Of a stretch of DNA of 64,000 nt, positions 17,667 to 26,393 are shown piece by piece. Within the stretch, counting starts at the first letter, position 1; every line of letters begins with the position of its first letter. The stretch is from Rhizobium sophorae (GTDB lineage Bacteria > Pseudomonadota > Alphaproteobacteria > Rhizobiales > Rhizobiaceae). The stretch is from assembly GCF_013087515.1 (NCBI RefSeq), contig NZ_JABFCN010000034.1, positions 248,001-312,000 of the forward strand, written 5' to 3'. Under the pieces are notes generated by a model, which was given only the letters and a program-made list of their open reading frames with translations, made no database searches and was not told where the DNA came from. Made by a program: the position numbers and the translations under genes.

Positions 17667-18590
17667 GTGACAATCTATCTGCCCATCGCAGAATTGTCGG
17701 TGAACATCTTCATCATTCTCGGCATGGGGGCGGCCGTCGGATTCCTGTCTGGAATGTTCGGCGTCGGCGGCGGTTTTCTCATCACGCCACTGTTGATCTT
17801 CTACAACATCCCCCCGGTTGTCGCCGTCGCGACCGGTGCCAATCAGGTCGTGGCGTCGTCGATATCTGGCGCGATCTCGCATTTCCGGCGCGGCTCGCTC
17901 GACGTCAAGCTCGGCACGGTGCTGCTGGTCGGCGGCCTTGCGGGTGCGACGGTCGGGATCTGGATCTTCTCGCTGTTGCGCGCCGTCGGCCAACTCGATC
18001 TCATCATCTCGCTGATGTATGTCATCTTCCTCGGCACCGTCGGCGGACTGATGCTGCTCGAAAGCGTCAACGCCATGCGGCGGGCAGCGCGCAACGAGCC
18101 GCCCGCACCGCGCAAGCCCGGCCACCAGCACTGGGTGCATAAGCTGCCGCTGAAGGTGCGCTTCAAGAAATCAAAGATCTTTCTCAGCGTCATTCCGATC
18201 GTGGCCCTCGGCTTTGCGATCGGAATCCTCACCTCGATCATGGGTGTCGGCGGCGGCTTCATCATGGTGCCGGCGATGATCTACCTGTTGCGTATCCCGA
18301 CCAATGTCGTCGTCGGCACCTCGCTGTTCCAGATCATCTTCGTGACCGCCTATACGACGATCGTGCAGGCAGCGACGAACTTTTCCGTCGACATCGTGCT
18401 CGCCTTCATCCTGATGGTAGCGGGTGTCATCGGGGCGCAATACGGCGTGCGCGTCGGCCAGAAACTGCGCGGCGAGCAGCTGCGCGCCCTGCTCGGCCTG
18501 CTGGTGCTCGCCGTCGGCGTACGTCTTGCGGTCGCGCTGGTAGTGACGCCGGCGGACGTCTATTCGGTGGTGATGGGAGCGGGCAACTGA
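17667..18590 (+). CDS. Sulfite/organosulfonate exporter, TauE/SafE family
   Basis: A 307-residue integral membrane protein with about eight hydrophobic segments and the two internally repeated family motifs GMFGVGGGFLITP (about 28-40) and SIMGVGGGFIMVPAM (about 190-205). Family members export or import sulfite, sulfoacetate or related anions; the substrate here is unknown. Start is GTG. Its TGA overlaps the ATG of the next gene by one base, so the two proteins are coupled and probably work together in the membrane. Confidence 0.9.
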   Translation: MTIYLPIAELSVNIFIILGMGAAVGFLSGMFGVGGGFLITPLLIFYNIPPVVAVATGANQVVASSISGAISHFRRGSLDVKLGTVLLVGGLAGATVGIWIFSLLRAVGQLDLIISLMYVIFLGTVGGLMLLESVNAMRRAARNEPPAPRKPGHQHWVHKLPLKVRFKKSKIFLSVIPIVALGFAIGILTSIMGVGGGFIMVPAMIYLLRIPTNVVVGTSLFQIIFVTAYTTIVQAATNFSVDIVLAFILMVAGVIGAQYGVRVGQKLRGEQLRALLGLLVLAVGVRLAVALVVTPADVYSVVMGAGN

Positions 18591-19390
18591 TGCGCCTGGT
18601 TGCCGCCGTCATCGCGTTGCTTTGCCTGCTGCCGGCGGTAGCCGCGGCGCAGTGGCTACCGGGGCAGGCAACGGAAGCGGTGCGTGAAGGGCTGGAAATC
18701 GGCACCTCGACCAGCGAAATCGCCATCACCTCGGATTTCCACGGCGCGGATCTGACCATCTTCGGGGCGCTCTCGAATACCGACCAGTTGCTGCTCGCCG
18801 TCGGCCAGTATGACGTGGTCGTGGTGCTGGAAGGCCCGCGCGAGGATGCGACGGTGCGCAGGAAGGAACGCGTCTTCGGCATTTGGGTGAACACCCGCTC
18901 GATGACCTTCGAAGCGGTGCCGCATTCCTATTCGATGTCGAGCTCGCGTATGATCGACGACGTGGTGACGCCGCTAGACCTGACCGATCAGGGGATCGGC
19001 ATCGACCACATTCCGCTGACGCCGGTCGGCTTCGTCGGCGACGGGAGCAATCTCGGCGAGTTCCGCGAGGCTTTCCGGCGGCTGCAGCAGGGCGGCGGGC
19101 TCTATGACCGCAACCCCAGCGGCGTGCGGTTCGTTTCGTCCAACCTGTTCAAGGCGAGCCTGCGCCTGCCGGCAAACATTCCCAACGGGGTGCACACCGT
19201 GCGCGCCTACCTGTTCAAGAGCGGCCTTTTCGTCACCGAAAAATCGTTGCCGCTGCGGGTCATCAAGACCGGCATTGAGCAGACGATCACCGATGCGGCG
19301 CATGAGCAGCCGATCCTCTACGGCTTAGCGGCCGTGCTGCTCGCCGTCATCACCGGCTGGGGTGCCAGCCTGATCTTCCGCAAGGACTGA
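18590..19390 (+). CDS. TIGR02186-type (Alph_Pro_TM) membrane-anchored protein
   Basis: A 266-residue protein with an N-terminal signal peptide (LVAAVIALLCLLPAVAAAQ), a beta-rich extracytoplasmic domain and one C-terminal membrane helix (ILYGLAAVLLAVITGWGASLIF). Length and layout fit the alphaproteobacterial family TIGR02186, which as I recall is usually encoded next to a TauE/SafE exporter, as here. Function is unknown; a periplasmic partner of the exporter is a reasonable inference. The 195 bases downstream hold no gene. Confidence 0.82.
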   Translation: MRLVAAVIALLCLLPAVAAAQWLPGQATEAVREGLEIGTSTSEIAITSDFHGADLTIFGALSNTDQLLLAVGQYDVVVVLEGPREDATVRRKERVFGIWVNTRSMTFEAVPHSYSMSSSRMIDDVVTPLDLTDQGIGIDHIPLTPVGFVGDGSNLGEFREAFRRLQQGGGLYDRNPSGVRFVSSNLFKASLRLPANIPNGVHTVRAYLFKSGLFVTEKSLPLRVIKTGIEQTITDAAHEQPILYGLAAVLLAVITGWGASLIFRKD

Positions 19391-19591
19391 TCCACAGCCA
19401 AGGCCCTCAGGATTTCCTCCCGAAAATAGGCTCAGCAAGGCGCTGAGGACGAAGGCCTGCGGGAGCAGCTGCTTGCCCGAATGCTCTACTCCAAAAAAAC
19501 CGCTTGCATTTCGCTATCAGTCGACCTAGCTTTCAACCAGTTGTCAAACGCAATCAGTTTTGATGGATGACAATTCAGAAGGAGGATGGAA

Positions 19592-20149
19592 ATGAGAAAG
19601 CTTGTTGTCTGGAACCTGATGACACTCGATGGTTATTTCGAAGGCACGAAGCCTTGGGATATCGACTTCCACAATTTCGCCTGGGGACCTGAACTGCAGC
19701 GCTATGCCGAACAGTTCGGCAGGGAAGGCGATCTGCTGGTCTTCGGCCGCAAGACCTATGAGGGCATGGCCTCCTACTGGCCGACTGCCGAGGGCGAAGG
19801 TGAGATCAAGGCCTATATGAACGGCATCGCCAAGATCTCCGTGTCGCGGACGATGAGCGAGCCCGGCTGGAACAATGCCCGTGTCGTCAGCGATCCGATC
19901 CCCGAATTGACGCGGCTGAAGCAGGAGGACGGCAAGACGATTTTCATCTTCGGCAGCGCCGAGCTTGCCGACACTCTGCTGAAGGCCGGCCTTATCGACG
20001 AAATCAGGGTTTGCCTGGTGCCGGTGATCCTCGGCGGCGGCAATCCGCTTTTCAAACCGGCAGAGGGCCAGATGCCGCTAAAGCTCATCGAATCCTCGAC
20101 GACGGAAGGCGGTGCGGTGATCCTGCGCTACGAGCCCGTCAAAGCGTAG
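19592..20149 (+). CDS. Dihydrofolate reductase-like (RibD C-terminal domain) protein
   Basis: A 185-residue protein of the bacterial RibD_C/DHFR-like family: N-terminal strand KLVVWNLMTLDGYFEG, NADPH-binding LLVFGRKTYEGMASYW, and C-terminal LIDEIRVCLVPVILGGGNPLF. Most members are uncharacterised NADPH-dependent reductases rather than true DHFR. An ATG at 19586 abuts the AAGGAGG ribosome site, leaving no spacing; the ATG at 19592 has the normal six bases, so it is chosen. It appears to be monocistronic. Confidence 0.88.
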   Translation: MRKLVVWNLMTLDGYFEGTKPWDIDFHNFAWGPELQRYAEQFGREGDLLVFGRKTYEGMASYWPTAEGEGEIKAYMNGIAKISVSRTMSEPGWNNARVVSDPIPELTRLKQEDGKTIFIFGSAELADTLLKAGLIDEIRVCLVPVILGGGNPLFKPAEGQMPLKLIESSTTEGGAVILRYEPVKA

Positions 20150-20233
20150 TGGATGGGATGCCGTCCCGATGGTCAGGCCAGGGTATCGATCCCCGGCCGC
20201 ACAAGGAGGCAGCCTGGGAAGTTCGCATTCGAC

Positions 20234-20249
20234 TAAAAACCGGTTTTTA
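20234..20249. promoter_or_regulatory. 16-bp perfect palindrome before the lysozyme-like gene
   Basis: TAAAAACCGGTTTTTA is fully symmetric and lies 44 bases before the next start codon. It could be a regulator site; no regulator is adjacent. Confidence 0.35.
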
Positions 20250-20292
20250 ACATTTACGAGTTAGTAATCTCTCTGAAACGAGAGGTTTTGTC

Positions 20293-20874
20293 ATGCGTAC
20301 TCGTATCGTTCTGACGGCCGTGGGTCTCGCGCTGCTTTCCGGCTGCGCGACGGCGCCGAAGCAGACGAGGAACATCTGTGCCGTCTTCGACGAGCGCGAC
20401 GGGCTCTTCTCCAGCTGGCAGAGCGCAGCCGAACGAACGGAGAAGAAGTACGGCGTGCCCGTGCCGATCCTGATGGCGACGATGTATACCGAATCCGGCT
20501 TCCAGCCCTATGCGCGGCCGCCGCGCACCAAGCTGTTCGGCTTCATTCCCTGGACCCGTCCTTCGACCGCCTACGGCTATTCGCAGGCGCTCGACGGGAC
20601 CTGGGATCACTATCAGTCGCAGACGAGGAACTGGACCGCGCGGCGGGCGAACTTCGCCGACGCGATCGATTTCATCGGCTGGTATCATTACCAGAACAGC
20701 CTGGAGACCGGCATTCCGCTGAACGATGCCTATAATCTTTACCTTGCCTATTATTCCGGTCCGACAGGGTACAAACGCGGCGACTGGCGCTCAAACAGGC
20801 AGTTGCAGCAGACGGCGCAGAAGTTTGCGCGGATGGCAGGGACCTATCAGCGGCAGTTGCAGGAGTGCGATTGA
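20293..20874 (+). CDS. Lysozyme-like (SLT-domain) lipoprotein
   Basis: A 193-residue outer-membrane lipoprotein: signal peptide with lipobox LLSGC (Cys18), then a transglycosylase-type domain. The catalytic Glu is probably Glu67 in TMYTESGFQPYARPP, followed by AYGYSQALDGTW and YLAYYSGPTGYKRG, the motifs of SLT family lytic transglycosylases. It probably cleaves peptidoglycan in the periplasm. It converges on pdeM with 32 bases between. Confidence 0.87.
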   Translation: MRTRIVLTAVGLALLSGCATAPKQTRNICAVFDERDGLFSSWQSAAERTEKKYGVPVPILMATMYTESGFQPYARPPRTKLFGFIPWTRPSTAYGYSQALDGTWDHYQSQTRNWTARRANFADAIDFIGWYHYQNSLETGIPLNDAYNLYLAYYSGPTGYKRGDWRSNRQLQQTAQKFARMAGTYQRQLQECD

Positions 20875-20906
20875 GTTTAGGCGGTGCCGTCCAAATATGA
20901 AGGGCA

Positions 20907-21641
20907 CTACCCCCACAAATTCCCGTACCTGACCGAATAAACCCGATCGCGCCCCAACAGATGCGCTACCAGCAAAGCCTTTTCGAACAGGCCCTTCATT
21001 GCCTGATGGCCAAGATCCAGACCGCCGCTCATGACACCGAAGGCCGGCATCAGGAGGCGGGCGCCGTCGGTGGCAAAACACGGGCGGCGGACGGATTTCT
21101 CGCGGCGGCGGACGGTCGCCGACGGGTGCAGGTGGCCGGCGATTTCGCCGCTCTGCAAGCCGTTCTTCGGCTCGTGCCGGAAGGTCAGGCCGGCATAATG
21201 CATCTCGTCGGCGGATGTGCCCGGCAGATCGACGATGCCATCCGGATCATGGTTGCCATTGATCCAGATCCATTCGCGGCCGCGAGCCATCTCAACGATC
21301 AGGGCGCGAAAATTCTCCGGCAGATGCTTCGAGCCGATACGGTCGTGGAAATTGTCGCCGAGCGAGATGACGAGCTTCGGGTTATAGCGGGAAATGACGG
21401 CGGCAAGCACGGTCAGCGTCGCCAGCGTATCGTAAGGCGGCAGCATCATGCCGCGGCGCGCAAAGGCTGCGCCCTTTTCCAGATGCAGGTCGGAGACGAC
21501 GAGCAGGCCGGCATCGGGCAGATAGAGGGCGCCGAGCGGATCGCAGACGGCGGCAATGCCATGGACCGATGTCTCGATGCCCGGCATCGTCAGTCCCGAT
21601 ATGTCGCGCGCCAGCGCCAGGCGGTTCATCACGGTCGTCAT
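20907..21641 (-). CDS. pdeM: Ligase-associated DNA damage response endonuclease PdeM
   Basis: A 244-residue calcineurin-type metallophosphoesterase. The metal-binding motifs are present in order: VVSDLHLEKG (Asp, His), LVISLGDNFHD (Asp), WINGNHDP (Asn, His) and LTFRHEP. PdeM is defined by genomic association with a ligase-linked helicase, exonuclease and ATP-dependent ligase. It follows the helicase gene by 60 bases and is very probably co-transcribed. The ligase and exonuclease partners are not in this window. Confidence 0.9.
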   Translation of the reverse strand: MTTVMNRLALARDISGLTMPGIETSVHGIAAVCDPLGALYLPDAGLLVVSDLHLEKGAAFARRGMMLPPYDTLATLTVLAAVISRYNPKLVISLGDNFHDRIGSKHLPENFRALIVEMARGREWIWINGNHDPDGIVDLPGTSADEMHYAGLTFRHEPKNGLQSGEIAGHLHPSATVRRREKSVRRPCFATDGARLLMPAFGVMSGGLDLGHQAMKGLFEKALLVAHLLGRDRVYSVRYGNLWG

Positions 21642-21701
21642 TCCTAAATCGTCGTCAGGCCTAAATCGTCAGGCCCTAATTCCCATCAGGCCCGATTCTC
21701 G

Positions 21702-24212
21702 TCAAGCGAGCGCTTCGGCGATCAGATCGTCCGCCGCTTCGGCCAGGAGTGCGTCATGGGCCTCGCCCGGGACCGCCTCGCGTCCGATTTCCAGCATCAC
21801 CGGCACGGCGAGCGGGGAAATATGGTCGAGAGCGCGGTGGGTGATGTGGCCCCTGATTCGTCTCAGCATATCGCCAAGACGGCCAATATCCAAAAGTCCC
21901 GTCGCCGCATCCTGCCGCGTCGCCTGCAAGAGGATGTGATCCGGCTCGTGGCTGCGGAGCACGTCGTAGATCAGATCGGCGGAGACGGTGATCTGGCGGC
22001 CGCTCTTTTCCTTGCCCGGATGACGGCGCTCGATCAAGCCTGCAATCACGGCGCAATTGCGGAAGGTGCGCTTCAACAGGAAGGATTCGTCCAGCCAGGC
22101 TTCGAGATCGTCGCCAAGCATATCCTCGTCGAAGAGGTCGGAGAGGTTGAGCCGACCATTGCCGATCATCAGCCCCATATCCTCAAGGCCCCAGATGGCA
22201 AGCGAATAATCGGTGGCGACGAAACCGAGGGGCTTGGCGCCTATCCGCTCCAGCCGGCGGGTGAGCAGCATGCCGAGCGTCTGGTGGGCGAGACGGCCTT
22301 CGAAGGGATAGGCGACCATGTAGCCGCGGCTGCCGCGCGGGAAGGTTTCGATCAGGAACTCGTCGCGCTTCGGCAGCATCGACTTGTCGTCCTGCAGCGA
22401 CAGCCAGTCGCGCACCTGATCCGGCAGGTGGCGCCAGCGATCGGGATCGGCGATCATCGCCCGCACCTGCTCGGCGAGATAGGTCGACAGCGGAAACTTG
22501 CCGCCATTATAGGAGGGGATCTTCGGATCGAGCGAAAAGGCCTGCGACGCCAGGCACTCATTTTCGCGGATGCCCTCGAAGCGCAGCACCTTGCCGGAGA
22601 AGACGAAGGTATCGCCCGGCGACAACTGCTCGAGAAAATATTCCTCGACCTTCCCCAGCGTGGCGCCGCCGCGGCCGATCCTACCGCCCTCGCCGCGCTT
22701 GACCATGCGGATATTCAGCATCGGGCTTTCGACGATGGTGCCAAGGTTGAGGCGATATTGCTGGGCGACCGCCGGATTGGAGACGCGCCAGCGGCCCTCC
22801 GCAGTCTTGCGGATACGGGCGTAACGCTCATAGGTGCGGAGCGCATAACCCCCTGTCGCGACAAAATCGACGACGCGCTCGAAGGTCTCCCAGCTCAGAT
22901 CGGCATAGGGCGAGGCGCTGATGATTTCATCGTAAAGTTCCAGCATGTCGAAGGGTTCGGCGCAGGCCATGCCGAGGACATGCTGGGCGAGCACGTCGAG
23001 CGCGCCGCGGCCGACCGGCGGGGTATCCTGCGCGCCGATATAATTGGCGTCGAGCGCTGCCTGGCACTCCATGACCTCGAAACGGTTGGCCGGCACGAGG
23101 ATTGCTTTCGACGGCTCGTCCATGCGGTGATTGGCGCGGCCGATGCGCTGAGCAAGACGCGAGGCGCCCTTCGGCGCGCCGACATGGATGACGAGATCGA
23201 CATCGCCCCAGTCGATGCCGAGGTCGAGGGTGGAGGTGGCGACGACGGCGCGCAGCCGGTTTTCGGCCATTGCCGCCTCGACCTTGCGGCGCTGGGCAAC
23301 ATCGAGCGAGCCGTGATGGAGCGCGATCGGCAGGTTGTCGTCATTGATCGTCCAGAGCGCCTGGAAAAGCATCTCCGCCTGGCTGCGGGTGTTGACGAAG
23401 AGCAGCGTCGTGCGATGTTCGACGAGCTGGCGGTACACGTCGGGAATGGCATATCGGGCGGAATGGCCGGCCCAGGGAATGCGCTCTTCGGTCGACAGGA
23501 TCGAGATATCGGGCTTGGCGCCCCCTTCGATGACGACGAGGCCGGCATGATGTTCCCTGCCCTCTTCCTGGCCGACTAGCCACTTCTGCAAATCCATCGG
23601 TTCGGCGACGGTGGCCGACAGGCCGATCGTCCTGAGGCCGGGGGCAAGGCGGCGCAGGCGAGCCAAGCCGAGCGAAAGCATATGGCCGCGCTTGGAGGTG
23701 ACCAGCGAATGCAGCTCGTCGAGGACGATATATTTCAGGTCCTTGAAGAAGCGCTCGGCCTCCCGGTTGGCCAGCAGCAGGGCAACCTGTTCGGGCGTCG
23801 TCAGCAGAATATCCGGCGGGTTGAGCTTCTGGCGTTGGCGCTTGGCGTTCGGCGTATCGCCGGTGCGGTTTTCGACGGTGACCGGCAGGCCCATCTCCTC
23901 GACCGGCTTCATCAGGTTGCGCTCGATATCGATGGCAAGCGCCTTCAGCGGCGAGACATAGAGCGTGTGGATGCCGGTGAAGGCGGAGCCGGGGGGGATC
24001 TTGCCGCGGCGGGTGAGATCGGTGAGCGAGGGCAGGAAACCGGCGAGCGTCTTGCCGGCGCCGGTCGGCGCAATCAGCAGCGTACTTTCGCCGGCCTCGG
24101 CGCGGGCAAGCAGTTCCAGCTGATGCGCGCGCGGTCGCCAGCCCTTTTCCGCAAACCAGCGGGTAAAGGCGGCAGGAAGCAAAGCACGAGCGTCGGAATC
24201 GATCTGGTCCAC
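21702..24212 (-). CDS. Ligase-associated DNA damage response DEXH-box helicase (Lhr-like)
   Basis: An 836-residue superfamily 2 helicase. Motif I is LLIAPTGAGKTLAGFLPS, motif II is VLDELHSL (DELH), motif III is GLSATVAEP and motif VI is QRIGRANHRMD. A winged-helix and Lhr-type C-terminal region follows, ending with a DUF4145-free alanine-rich tail. It would unwind nucleic acid using ATP. Paired with pdeM, it belongs to the four-gene ligase-associated repair set of bacteria; two members are here. The upstream 47 bases separate it from a YitT-like gene that reads away to the left as well. Confidence 0.92.
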   Translation of the reverse strand: MDQIDSDARALLPAAFTRWFAEKGWRPRAHQLELLARAEAGESTLLIAPTGAGKTLAGFLPSLTDLTRRGKIPPGSAFTGIHTLYVSPLKALAIDIERNLMKPVEEMGLPVTVENRTGDTPNAKRQRQKLNPPDILLTTPEQVALLLANREAERFFKDLKYIVLDELHSLVTSKRGHMLSLGLARLRRLAPGLRTIGLSATVAEPMDLQKWLVGQEEGREHHAGLVVIEGGAKPDISILSTEERIPWAGHSARYAIPDVYRQLVEHRTTLLFVNTRSQAEMLFQALWTINDDNLPIALHHGSLDVAQRRKVEAAMAENRLRAVVATSTLDLGIDWGDVDLVIHVGAPKGASRLAQRIGRANHRMDEPSKAILVPANRFEVMECQAALDANYIGAQDTPPVGRGALDVLAQHVLGMACAEPFDMLELYDEIISASPYADLSWETFERVVDFVATGGYALRTYERYARIRKTAEGRWRVSNPAVAQQYRLNLGTIVESPMLNIRMVKRGEGGRIGRGGATLGKVEEYFLEQLSPGDTFVFSGKVLRFEGIRENECLASQAFSLDPKIPSYNGGKFPLSTYLAEQVRAMIADPDRWRHLPDQVRDWLSLQDDKSMLPKRDEFLIETFPRGSRGYMVAYPFEGRLAHQTLGMLLTRRLERIGAKPLGFVATDYSLAIWGLEDMGLMIGNGRLNLSDLFDEDMLGDDLEAWLDESFLLKRTFRNCAVIAGLIERRHPGKEKSGRQITVSADLIYDVLRSHEPDHILLQATRQDAATGLLDIGRLGDMLRRIRGHITHRALDHISPLAVPVMLEIGREAVPGEAHDALLAEAADDLIAEALA

Positions 24213-24259
24213 GCCCTGAAAGTAGTCAAACGCCGGGGAAAAAGAAGAGCGGCGGCTTT

Positions 24260-24892
24260 TTACATGGCGATATAGCGGTCCTTGCGGTGGTTGATGGCAA
24301 TCGTGAGGTTGAGAACGATCGCACCGAGCACGGAGCAGACGATGATGAAGGGGCTGGCGACGAAGAAGGAGAGCGCCAAGATGATGCCGTCGAAGCCAAG
24401 CTGGACGAAGCCGGCGCGCCAGCCGAAGCGATCCTGGATGTAGAGGGCGAGAATGCCGATGCCGCCGAGGCTGGCGCGATGGCGGAAGAGCGCCAGCATG
24501 CCGGCGCCGATGACGAGGCCGCCGAAGAGCGCACCGGCGAGAGGATCGACACGCGCCATGCTGATGAAGCCCGGAACGAATTCGGACAGGACCGAGGTCA
24601 GCGCAATGGCGGCGAAGGTCTTGATGGTGAAGGCGGCGCCCAAGCGGCGGAAGGCGAGATAATAGAAGGGCAGGTTCACGACGAAGAAACAGAGGCCGAA
24701 GCTGAAGCCGGTCGCATAATGGGCGAGGAAGGCAAGGCCTGCCGTGCCGCCGGCCAGCAGCCCCGCGCCGGAGAGAAGCGATACGCCGAGCACGGCGAGC
24801 ATGCTGCCGGCGACGATGCCCTGGGCGTCGTCGAACAGCGAATGACGATCGGCGCTGGAATTCAGAAGGCCTGCGAAAGCGTTGGATGCCAT
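24260..24892 (-). CDS. YitT family membrane protein, copy 1
   Basis: A 210-residue protein with five or six hydrophobic segments (for example VAGSMLAVLGVSLLSGAGLLAGG and IVCSVLGAIVLNLTIAI), and the family core GGTAGLAFLAHYATG and FRHRASLGGIGILALYIQD. Function unknown. The ATG at 24892 is preceded by AGGGG; an open frame extending to 25573 would run antisense through the Rrf2 gene and is not real. A paralogue lies at 26394-27029. Confidence 0.88.
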   Translation of the reverse strand: MASNAFAGLLNSSADRHSLFDDAQGIVAGSMLAVLGVSLLSGAGLLAGGTAGLAFLAHYATGFSFGLCFFVVNLPFYYLAFRRLGAAFTIKTFAAIALTSVLSEFVPGFISMARVDPLAGALFGGLVIGAGMLALFRHRASLGGIGILALYIQDRFGWRAGFVQLGFDGIILALSFFVASPFIIVCSVLGAIVLNLTIAINHRKDRYIAM

Positions 24893-24967
24893 GTTGTTCC
24901 CCTGTCGGCTTTTCCGTCTTCTATCCGGGGTCAGGATAAAGGCAAGTGGCAGCAGCGAGCACACCTC

Positions 24968-25006
24968 TTGACAGCCGGCATAATCGTGGATATTTTTTAT
25001 CCACGA
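24968..25006 (+). promoter_or_regulatory. Promoter and operator of the Rrf2 regulator gene
   Basis: TTGACA at 24968-24973 and TATTTT at 24991-24996 are separated by exactly 17 bases. A perfect 9-bp inverted repeat TCGTGGATA / TATCCACGA with a 5-base spacer (24984-25006) covers the -10 element. This is the expected layout for repression by the Rrf2 protein encoded just downstream. Confidence 0.78.
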
Positions 25007-25024
25007 ATTGAGGAGGCCACGAGC

Positions 25025-25525
25025 ATGAAAATGGGTGATGGGGTTGAGCAGGCCATTCACAGCGTTGCGATGCTTTCCGGCCTCTCCGAAGGCAGCGTGC
25101 TGTCGGCCGCCGCACTGGCGGAATTCCACGGCGTCTCGACAAGCTATCTGCTGAAGCATCTGCAGGCGCTGTCGGGCGCCGGCATCCTCGATACCGTACC
25201 GGGGCCGAAGGGCGGATATCGGCTGGCAAAAGCGCCGAAGGAGATTTCGTTGCTCGACATCGTGCTCGCGGTCGAGGGGTCTGCGCCGGCGTTCCGCTGC
25301 GCCGAAATCCGCCAGCGCGGACCGAACCCGGTCTCCGATCGCTTGTTCGCCCAGCCCTGCACCATCAACGCGGCGATGCTGAAAGCCGAACGGGTCTATC
25401 GCGCCGAACTCGCCAAGACGAGCCTCGCCGATATCGGCATCGAACTCACCGCCGTCGACGACGGATCGATCGCAGCACGAGGCTGCGCCTTCCTTGAAAT
25501 CCATGAACGCAAGACGGCTCGTTGA
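25025..25525 (+). CDS. Rrf2 family transcriptional regulator
   Basis: A 166-residue winged-helix regulator: AIHSVAMLSGL start, HTH with LAEFHGVSTSYLLKHLQAL (about 31-49), and the family wing GPKGGYRLAK (60-69). Three cysteines (Cys92, Cys112, Cys154) are present, but not the tight Cys triad of iron-sulfur members such as IscR, so a thiol-based redox or electrophile sensor is possible. ATG at 25025 with AGGAGG eight bases upstream. It is followed 22 bases later by an AhpD-like peroxidase gene, and a strong palindrome overlaps its promoter. Confidence 0.9.
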   Translation: MKMGDGVEQAIHSVAMLSGLSEGSVLSAAALAEFHGVSTSYLLKHLQALSGAGILDTVPGPKGGYRLAKAPKEISLLDIVLAVEGSAPAFRCAEIRQRGPNPVSDRLFAQPCTINAAMLKAERVYRAELAKTSLADIGIELTAVDDGSIAARGCAFLEIHERKTAR

Positions 25526-25547
25526 GCCATAACAAAGGAGAAAGAGC

Positions 25548-26009
25548 ATGCAACCACGTTTCAACTTCGCCAAAGCCGCTCCCGATGCCTACAAGGCAGT
25601 CGCCGCGCTCGAGCAATATGTCCAGTCCTCCGGGCTGGAGCGCCGGTTCATCCACCTGATCAAGCTGCGCGCCTCGCAGATCAACGGCTGCGCCTATTGC
25701 GTCGACATGCATGTGAAGGAAGCCCGCCACGATGGGCTCTCCGAACAATGGATCAACCTGATGTGCGTCTGGCGGGAATCGCCGGTCTATGATGCCCGCG
25801 AACGGGCGCTGCTCGGCTGGGTGGATTCAGTGACCAATATCGCCAAAACAGGCGCGCCGGACGTCGACTACGAGACGCTAAAGGCGCATTTTTCCGAGGA
25901 AGAAATGACGAAAATCACGGTGGCGATCGGCGCCATCAACATCTGGAACCGGCTTGCCGTCGGCTTCCGCTCGCAGCATCCGATTGATGCGGCGCAGAAG
26001 GCAGCCTGA
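25548..26009 (+). CDS. AhpD-like alkylhydroperoxidase / carboxymuconolactone decarboxylase family protein
   Basis: A 153-residue protein with the peroxidatic motif NGCAYCVDMHVKEAR: Cys48-x-x-Cys51 and His55, the arrangement of AhpD-type antioxidant enzymes. The start has AAGGAGAAAGAG upstream. Downstream of and co-directional with the Rrf2 regulator, so peroxide- or thiol-responsive control is likely. The exact reductant and substrate are unknown. Confidence 0.9.
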   Translation: MQPRFNFAKAAPDAYKAVAALEQYVQSSGLERRFIHLIKLRASQINGCAYCVDMHVKEARHDGLSEQWINLMCVWRESPVYDARERALLGWVDSVTNIAKTGAPDVDYETLKAHFSEEEMTKITVAIGAINIWNRLAVGFRSQHPIDAAQKAA

Positions 26010-26042
26010 TCGATATCTGCTTACAGGGAAATCATCCTGGCA

Positions 26043-26067
26043 ACCGACCCGAAAATCTCGGGTCGGT
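26043..26067. terminator. Hairpin between convergent genes
   Basis: A perfect 10-bp stem ACCGACCCGA / TCGGGTCGGT with a 5-base loop lies between the AhpD-like stop and the stop of the small leftward gene. No U-run follows on either strand, so termination would be weak or factor-assisted. Confidence 0.5.
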
Positions 26068-26078
26068 CGAATATCGGG

Positions 26079-26246
26079 TCACTCGTGATCCCTGGTGGCC
26101 CGTACGGCAACGGCGTCAAACCGATTGCCCGAGAGGTCGATGCTGTTGAATAGGTCGCGGACGACTTTCGCAATTTCTTCTGCGGAAGCGCCCTTGGCAT
26201 ATTCTTCCTGCATACGGCGTCTCACAAGTTTTTCCAAATCTGACAT
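26079..26246 (-). CDS. Small 55-residue protein of unknown function
   Basis: A short open frame on the minus strand encoding 55 residues, starting MSDLEKLVRRRMQEEYAKGA and ending ATRDHE. The ATG at 26246 is preceded by GAGGTGAG at normal spacing. The composition is charged and helical, with no signal peptide or membrane segment, and the codon pattern suits the genome. Homology is not recognised. It lies between the AhpD-like gene and the second YitT gene. Confidence 0.65.
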   Translation of the reverse strand: MSDLEKLVRRRMQEEYAKGASAEEIAKVVRDLFNSIDLSGNRFDAVAVRATRDHE

Positions 26247-26348
26247 AGCTCACCTCATCAAATCCGGCGCGAGAAAAGTTTGGCGCCGCGACCGATCATA
26301 GGCAAGTTACGTTTTGTTTAGAATGGCTTACCGTTTTGTAACGTTGGA

Positions 26349-26387
26349 GCATGTCGCGCAAAAGTGTGCGGCGGTTTTACGACATGC
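26349..26387. repeat. Interspersed palindromic element
   Basis: An 8-bp inverted repeat GCATGTCG / CGACATGC surrounds a centre with GCGCAAAAGTGTGCGGCGG. It lies directly after the stop of the second YitT gene. I recall near-identical palindromes after many Rhizobium genes, so this is probably a repeat-family copy. No U-run follows in the leftward direction. Confidence 0.6.
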
Positions 26388-26393
26388 GTAAAA

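Noticed and set aside
24893..25573. Leftward extension of the YitT frame beyond 24892
   Set aside because: It runs antisense through the Rrf2 gene, lacks a ribosome site and codes for low-quality sequence; the ATG at 24892 gives a normal YitT length.
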